From Peptococcaceae bacterium (GTDB taxonomy: Bacteria > Bacillota > Desulfitobacteriia > Desulfitobacteriales > Desulfitobacteriaceae): 18,759 bases of DNA. Of the stretch, positions 15,423 to 18,759 are shown piece after piece. Numbering within the stretch: the stretch's first letter is position 1; every line of letters starts with the position of its first letter. The stretch spans positions 1-18,759 of the forward strand of contig JAITOS010000130.1 in assembly GCA_031289815.1 (NCBI GenBank). Direction: 5' to 3'. Made by a program: the position numbers and the translations under genes. Under the pieces are notes generated by a model that saw only the letters and a list, made by a program, of their open reading frames with translations, ran no database searches and was not told the DNA's origin.

Positions 15423-15428
15423 ATTATA
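15423..15428 (-). promoter_or_regulatory. Possible -10 box for the HepS-like gene
   Basis: TATAAT on the minus strand lies about 29 bp before the HepS-like ATG. No convincing -35 hexamer is found at 16-18 bp (GGATTT at 17 bp), so this is tentative. Confidence 0.3.
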
Positions 15429-15469
15429 TTCGAGTTAAGCTATAAAAATCCTGCCTACAGCCGCTTAAA

Positions 15470-15510
15470 TGAATAGACCCCGCAACATTCTCCGCCGCAA
15501 GGTCTATTCA
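15470..15510 (-). terminator. Hairpin between speD and the HepS-like gene
   Basis: A perfect 10-bp inverted repeat (tgaatagacc at 15470-15479, ggtctattca at 15501-15510) encloses a 21-nt GC-rich loop. Only TTT follows on the minus strand, so it is at best a weak terminator for speD; it could also be a processing or regulatory hairpin. Confidence 0.4.
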
Positions 15511-15548
15511 GACAATTATCTCAGTCTGGAATAAAATAAATATCCCTC

Positions 15549-15926
15549 CTAAAGATTTACCGTTTCCTTTGCCGTTTCCACCGTGCCGCGTTTAATCTCC
15601 GTAGCACTCATATGACCCGCTTTAAATTGCTCCGTCAAGTAATTTAAAGCATCCCAGGGATTGACCCGATCCCCGCATGTGAAGACGTCTACCGCGGCAT
15701 ATCCCAGTTCAGGCCAGGTGTGAATCGCCAAATGAGATTCTGAAATGACGACGACCCCGCTTACGCCTTGAGGACTGAACTTGTGAAACGCCACCTCGCG
15801 TACTTCAGCACCTGCTTCCAAGGCTGCGTTGACCATGGCGGCTTCGACCTTTACGCGGTCATTGAGTAAGTCGAAACTACATCCATACACTTCAGCCAAC
15901 ACATGCCGTCCAAAAGCATTGTTCAT
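15549..15926 (-). CDS. speD: S-adenosylmethionine decarboxylase proenzyme (class 1, pyruvoyl)
   Basis: The 125-aa proenzyme is the short bacterial form. Self-cleavage occurs between Glu63 and Ser64 in ISESHL, Ser64 becoming the pyruvoyl group; His69 in IHTWPE and Cys84 in VFTCGD are the conserved processing and catalytic residues. It makes decarboxylated SAM, the aminopropyl donor for spermidine. No speE follows in the window. I chose the ATG because MNNAFGRHVLAEVYGC matches the family's start. The SD AAGGGGG is 13 nt away, which is long, but an upstream GTG at 15959 would leave almost no leader after the predicted promoter. Confidence 0.95.
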   Translation of the reverse strand: MNNAFGRHVLAEVYGCSFDLLNDRVKVEAAMVNAALEAGAEVREVAFHKFSPQGVSGVVVISESHLAIHTWPELGYAAVDVFTCGDRVNPWDALNYLTEQFKAGHMSATEIKRGTVETAKETVNL

Positions 15927-15977
15927 CTTGTGATCTTTGCCCCCTTTTTTTTGACACACAAATTTCTACCGAGTTAA

Positions 15978-16005
15978 ATTTTAACACAATGTGACCGGTT
16001 GTCAA
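15978..16005 (-). promoter_or_regulatory. Sigma-A type promoter of speD
   Basis: TTGACA (16000-16005) and TAAAAT (15978-15983) on the minus strand are 16 bp apart, giving a leader of about 45 nt that includes AAGGGGG. The -35 lies inside a GTTGACAAC quasi-palindrome. Confidence 0.75.
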
Positions 16006-16006
16006 C

Positions 16007-16067
16007 AAAAAAATGAAATGAACCTCCGGCGTATCGAATTCTTCATTTGAATTTGTCACGATACGCC
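16007..16067 (-). terminator. Probable terminator hairpin after amtB-glnK
   Basis: A 9-bp perfect stem (arms at 16059-16067 and 16028-16036, GGCGTATCG / CGATACGCC) encloses an inner AATTC / GAATT stem. A T7 run follows 14 nt later on the minus strand. The distance from stem to T tract is longer than usual. The span also borders the speD promoter. Between it and glnK (16068-16174) nothing else is recognisable. Confidence 0.5.
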
Positions 16068-16174
16068 AAAGGCTATCCATTTATTTTATGCAATTACCGT
16101 TTCCCTGCGCCTGTCATATGATAGCCCGATATATGATTTTCTCCGGAACACATATCAGCGCCAAATCACGACCG

Positions 16175-16519
16175 TTAATTGATCGCGTCCGTACCGGTTT
16201 CCCCGGTGCGAATGCGAATGACGCTTCTCAAATCGTAGCTGAATATCTTGCCGTCGCCGGGATTCCCCGTAAAGGCGGCGTCTTTAATGGCTTTGATGGT
16301 TTTTTCCGCCCATTCTTCCGTCGATACCACGATTTCAAACTTGATCTTGGGTAATAGCGAGATATCTACCTTCGATCCTCTCACAAATTCACTATACCCT
16401 TTTTGGATACCGCACCCCACCACCTGGTAGACCGTGATCCCCTTCACTTCAATTTTATTCAATGCTTCCTTGACGTCTTCCAGTTTTTCCTCGCGCACAA
16501 TCGCTTCGATCTTAATCAT
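16175..16519 (-). CDS. glnK: PII family nitrogen regulator paired with AmtB, without T-loop tyrosines
   Basis: A 114-aa PII trimer subunit. The fold is clear from MIKIEAIVREEKLEDVKEAL, T-loop residues 37-55, LPKIKFEIVV, the B-loop/Lys region NPGDGKIF (86-93) and IRIRTGETGTDAI. It senses ATP/ADP and 2-oxoglutarate and in this context should plug the ammonium channel AmtB. Both E. coli T-loop tyrosines are missing (Val46 and Val51), as is Arg38 (Ile), so uridylylation at Tyr51 is impossible and the AmtB contact must differ. It starts 18 bp after amtB with AGGAGG upstream. The assignment to GlnK rests on linkage. Confidence 0.93.
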   Translation of the reverse strand: MIKIEAIVREEKLEDVKEALNKIEVKGITVYQVVGCGIQKGYSEFVRGSKVDISLLPKIKFEIVVSTEEWAEKTIKAIKDAAFTGNPGDGKIFSYDLRSVIRIRTGETGTDAIN

Positions 16520-16537
16520 GCCGCAATACCTCCTCTC

Positions 16538-17788
16538 TTAGTCTAAGCCGTTGAAGGACGGATACGCCGATTCACCGTGCTGCGATAGATCCATACCGAT
16601 CAGCTCATCCCGCCTGTTGACCCGCAGCGGACCGAAGAGTCTAGCGATTCCGGCGCAAATCAACGTCCCAACCGTAGCCACAATAATCGTAATGATCACA
16701 GCCGCAATCTGAGCGCCGAACTGGCGGGCGTCGCCATAGAGCAGACCGTTCGCGCCGCCGATCGAGGCTTCGGCGAATAGACCCGTCATGATGCCGCCAA
16801 ATATGCCGCCCACCCCGTGACAGCCGAAAGCGTCCAGCGCGTCGTCGATTTTTAAGACCTTCTTGACGATACTGATGCCGAAGTAGCAGACCGGGGAAAC
16901 CAGGAAGCCAATGATCAGCGCGGCCCAGATCGGTACAAACCCCGCTCCTGGCGTTATTCCCACCAGTCCCGCCACGACGCCGGTACAAGCGCCGATCAGG
17001 GTTGGTTTTCCCTGACTCACGATGTCAATCAGCATCCAGCTTAAAAGCGCCGCCGCCGCGGAAGCCGCTGTTGTGAGCAAGGCGTGACCGGCTAGCTCGT
17101 TCGCCGCCAAAGCGCTGCCGGCATTGAATCCGAACCAGCCAAACCACAAGAGAGCCATACCCAGCATCACAAAAGGGATATTATGAATGCGATAGGAGGT
17201 GCGGTCATAGCTTTGGCGTTTTCCGACCAGCAGACAAAGAACCAGACCGCTGACGCCGGAGCTGATATGCACCACATTGCCGCCGGCGAAGTCCACGGAA
17301 TTGAGCCATCCCGCTCCCAGCAGACCGCCTTCACCCCAAACCATGTGCGCCAGAGGATAATAGACGATGATCGACCAGAGCGCGATAAAAATAAATAATG
17401 ACCTGAAATTTATGCGCCCGGCCACAGAACCGGTGATGATGGCCGGCGTGATCAGCGCGAACATCATTTGGAAGCCGACAAATACAAATATTGGAATAGA
17501 GCCGCCCTCCGCTGTGGAATCTAACAGATCATACATGGAATACCCGCTTAGCCCGATATGATCGAAGGAACCAATAATACCGAACGTATTGCCGCCAAAG
17601 GCCATCGTGTATCCGAGCAGTATCCAAAGTACGATCCCCAGACCCAGAATAGAGACAGAGGCCATCATATTATTGACTACATTTTTGCGACGGCCCAACC
17701 CACCATAAAAGAACCCTAATCCCGGCGTCATAATAAATACCAAGACCGTTGATATTAGTATAAACGCCGTATCTCCCGCATTCAACAT
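16538..17788 (-). CDS. amtB: Ammonium transporter
   Basis: A 416-aa Amt/Rh channel with about 11 hydrophobic membrane segments. Conserved features: TPGLGFFYGGLGRRKN near the N-terminus, the twin pore histidines His174 (NVVHISSG) and His324 (FGCHGVGGIFGG), GFQMMFALITPAI with a pore-gate Phe, and WFGWFGFNAGSAL. It conducts ammonium/ammonia under nitrogen limitation. I chose the ATG at 17788, with AAAGGAG eight to nine bases upstream, over a start at 17845 that would add 19 charged residues lying in the leader. glnK follows directly, forming the standard two-gene unit. The transcript begins with a strong hairpin. Confidence 0.96.
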   Translation of the reverse strand: MLNAGDTAFILISTVLVFIMTPGLGFFYGGLGRRKNVVNNMMASVSILGLGIVLWILLGYTMAFGGNTFGIIGSFDHIGLSGYSMYDLLDSTAEGGSIPIFVFVGFQMMFALITPAIITGSVAGRINFRSLFIFIALWSIIVYYPLAHMVWGEGGLLGAGWLNSVDFAGGNVVHISSGVSGLVLCLLVGKRQSYDRTSYRIHNIPFVMLGMALLWFGWFGFNAGSALAANELAGHALLTTAASAAAALLSWMLIDIVSQGKPTLIGACTGVVAGLVGITPGAGFVPIWAALIIGFLVSPVCYFGISIVKKVLKIDDALDAFGCHGVGGIFGGIMTGLFAEASIGGANGLLYGDARQFGAQIAAVIITIIVATVGTLICAGIARLFGPLRVNRRDELIGMDLSQHGESAYPSFNGLD

Positions 17789-17824
17789 CTTTTTTCTCTC
17801 CTTTCTCATTTTACAATCAATAAA

Positions 17825-17864
17825 GACAAAGGAGTCCAAGCGCACAAGCTTGAACTCCTTTGTC
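17825..17864 (-). promoter_or_regulatory. 17-bp leader hairpin of amtB-glnK
   Basis: On the minus strand GACAAAGGAGTTCAAGC (17864-17848) pairs with GCTTGGACTCCTTTGTC (17841-17825) over 17 bp with one G-U pair and a 6-nt loop. It begins about 8 nt after the predicted start of transcription and ends 20 nt before the amtB SD. The 3' arm contains CTCCTTT, complementary to the SD AAAGGAG at 17798-17804. Only a weak T tract (TTTATTGT) follows. It may be an attenuator, an mRNA stabiliser or a translational switch. Confidence 0.7.
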
Positions 17865-17878
17865 CAAAATCAACTCTA

Positions 17879-17907
17879 ATATTAGCATATATTTTTAGAG
17901 AATGCAA
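17879..17907 (-). promoter_or_regulatory. Sigma-A type promoter of amtB-glnK
   Basis: TTGCAT (17902-17907) and TAATAT (17879-17884) on the minus strand are exactly 17 bp apart, directly after the stop of the surface protein gene. The predicted start is near 17872. Confidence 0.7.
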
Positions 17908-17914
17908 GAATTTT

Positions 17915-18759
17915 TTATCCGGCTCTCCTTCTCGGCTCTGCCCTCTTCTCAGCCCACACCGCCCGCGTCATGGTCAGAGTGGTCAGTGCCAGAGCCGCGA
18001 AGAGAAAGTATAGCCCCAGTGGCTGACTATCGCCGCCGGTCTTCGGCAGATCGCCCAATCCCAGTCCCAGCGCCAGCAGTTCCGCCCCGTGTACCTTGGC
18101 GGCGAAATCCGCCGCTCCGAGCGCGACGTCGGAGTCGTCAAAGATCCATTCCTGCTGCTCATCGTCCCAGCTCCAAATGCCCAGGGGGCTGCCGTTGACA
18201 TCAAGGTAGGCGTAACCACCGTCAATGGGTATGAGCTCGCCGACGACATTGCCATCCCGAACCACATAGTAGCCGCCATCACCGTCAGGCAGGAAGGAGT
18301 CATCGTCGCCGCCGACCGGTGGGAGGAATGGGGTCTCGCCGTCCTCGTCCTGGTCGCCGTCTTCGTCGCCATCCGGCGTCGTGTCGCCGCTATTGCCATT
18401 GTCGTCTCCGTTACCGTCTTCATTGCCCGGCGTCGTGTCATTGCCATTACCCTTGTCGTTGCTGTCGTCTTCGCCGCCGGTTTCGTCGTCCGGCGTCGTG
18501 CCCTTGTCATCGCCGTCGCCGTCGTCTTCGTCGTCTTCTCCGTTTGGCGTCGTCCCGCCGCCGCTGCCGTTACCGACGCCATGATCGTTCCCGTCGTTAT
18601 TGCCGTCGTTATTGACCAGCCACTGCGCCGTCAGGGTAATTACGACGCCGAAGTCAGCGCCGATAGAGAAGGCCATCGGGGCCGGGGCTTTATATACCGT
18701 ATCATTGAGGTCGGATAACCAGCCGTTAAAGCTGTACCCGCCGCGTCTCGGAATCAGGG
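17915..18759 (-). CDS. LPxTG surface protein with InlB-type repeat (5' end outside window)
   Basis: The frame is open to the right edge; 281 residues are visible and the Met at 18676 is internal. Order: the end of an InlB B-repeat (Listeria-Bacteroides repeat: GGYSFNGWLSD ... ITLTAQW), a low-complexity Asp/Gly/Asn linker with four imperfect TTP units, a segment with DVNGSPLGIWSWDDEQQEW typical of clostridial wall proteins, then LPKTG, a hydrophobic helix (LGLYFLFAALALTTLTMT) and a basic tail ending in RRRAG. This is a sortase sorting signal, so the protein should be attached to peptidoglycan. Its ligand is unknown. If the host is a diderm Negativicute, such an anchor is unusual. Confidence 0.85.
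   Translation of the reverse strand, partial: LIPRRGGYSFNGWLSDLNDTVYKAPAPMAFSIGADFGVVITLTAQWLVNNDGNNDGNDHGVGNGSGGGTTPNGEDDEDDGDGDDKGTTPDDETGGEDDSNDKGNGNDTTPGNEDGNGDDNGNSGDTTPDGDEDGDQDEDGETPFLPPVGGDDDSFLPDGDGGYYVVRDGNVVGELIPIDGGYAYLDVNGSPLGIWSWDDEQQEWIFDDSDVALGAADFAAKVHGAELLALGLGLGDLPKTGGDSQPLGLYFLFAALALTTLTMTRAVWAEKRAEPRRRAG
18325..18553 (-). repeat. Low-complexity TTP / Asp-Gly-Asn repeat region
   Basis: Four imperfect units starting TTP(D/N/G), 16-21 residues each, make up this coding stretch, rich in GAC/GAT/GGC/AAC codons. It looks like a flexible wall-spanning linker and could vary in copy number between strains. Confidence 0.6.

Noticed and set aside
15892..16080. 62-codon minus ORF overlapping the speD start and promoter
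   Set aside because: It overlaps speD in another frame, has no SD and covers a clear promoter and terminator region.
16088..16354. 88-codon plus ORF opposite glnK
   Set aside because: Mostly antisense to a clear PII gene, with no similarity to known proteins.
17890..17930. Sigma-54 promoter for amtB
   Set aside because: TTGCA is present but the GG is 13 nt from GC instead of 10, and no TGGCAC is found; the sigma-A match is better.
18089..18718. 209-codon plus-strand ORF opposite the surface protein
   Set aside because: It is Val/Ala/Arg-rich low-complexity translation of the antisense of the Asp/Gly repeats; the minus frame has LPxTG and InlB signatures.

Overview
The window looks like chromosomal DNA of an anaerobic, roughly 50-55% GC Bacillota. 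The gene set (heme made through siroheme, a two-subunit-like polyprenyl diphosphate synthase, pyruvoyl SpeD, amtB-glnK) fits Negativicutes of the Sporomusaceae type best, with Peptococcaceae-like Clostridia as an alternative. This placement is inferred from content and style; no marker gene fixes it. Nearly every gene lies on the minus strand.

Layout from the left. (1) Bases 1-1001 are the edge of a probable integrated element: the C-terminal catalytic part of a tyrosine recombinase (plus strand), then an AT-rich stretch of nested inverted repeats and a 12-bp-period direct repeat, ending against the 3' end of a tRNA-Leu(CAG) gene, which has its own near-perfect promoter and terminator. (2) Bases 1167-14466 read leftward as one long run of 13 tightly packed genes: tatB-like, hepT-like polyprenyl synthase, precorrin-2 dehydrogenase, hemA, hemC, cobA-hemD fusion, ahbC, hemB, ahbD, an ahbA-ahbB fusion, hemL, a Clp-fold SDH-family serine protease and a tetraprenyl-beta-curcumene synthase (ytpB/DUF2600). 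Several junctions overlap by 4 bp. (3) Bases 14657-15394 encode a degenerate polyprenyl-synthase-like protein resembling the non-catalytic HepS subunit. (4) Bases 15549-16006 hold speD with its promoter. (5) Bases 16175-17907 hold amtB-glnK with a clear promoter and a strong leader hairpin. (6) Bases 17915-18759 are the C-terminal part of an LPxTG surface protein with InlB-type and low-complexity Asp/Gly/Asn repeats; it runs off the right edge.

How it works together. The central cluster encodes the whole route from glutamyl-tRNA to heme b by the siroheme (Ahb) branch: HemA and HemL make 5-aminolevulinate, HemB, HemC and HemD make uroporphyrinogen III, CobA and the precorrin-2 dehydrogenase make sirohydrochlorin/siroheme, the fused AhbAB decarboxylates siroheme, AhbC makes Fe-coproporphyrin III and AhbD makes heme. 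No hemE, hemN/F, hemG/Y or hemH is present. The same block contains prenyl-chain genes (HepT-like, HepS-like and a YtpB-type terpene synthase known in Bacillus to act on C35 heptaprenyl diphosphate), so heme, quinone side chain and perhaps a C35 terpene may be co-expressed.

Most notable points: the AhbA-AhbB fusion; the association of a HepS/HepT-like pair and a C35 terpene synthase with a heme operon; the amtB leader hairpin whose 3' arm can also pair with the amtB Shine-Dalgarno sequence; a PII protein lacking both T-loop tyrosines; and the recombinase/tRNA-Leu junction.
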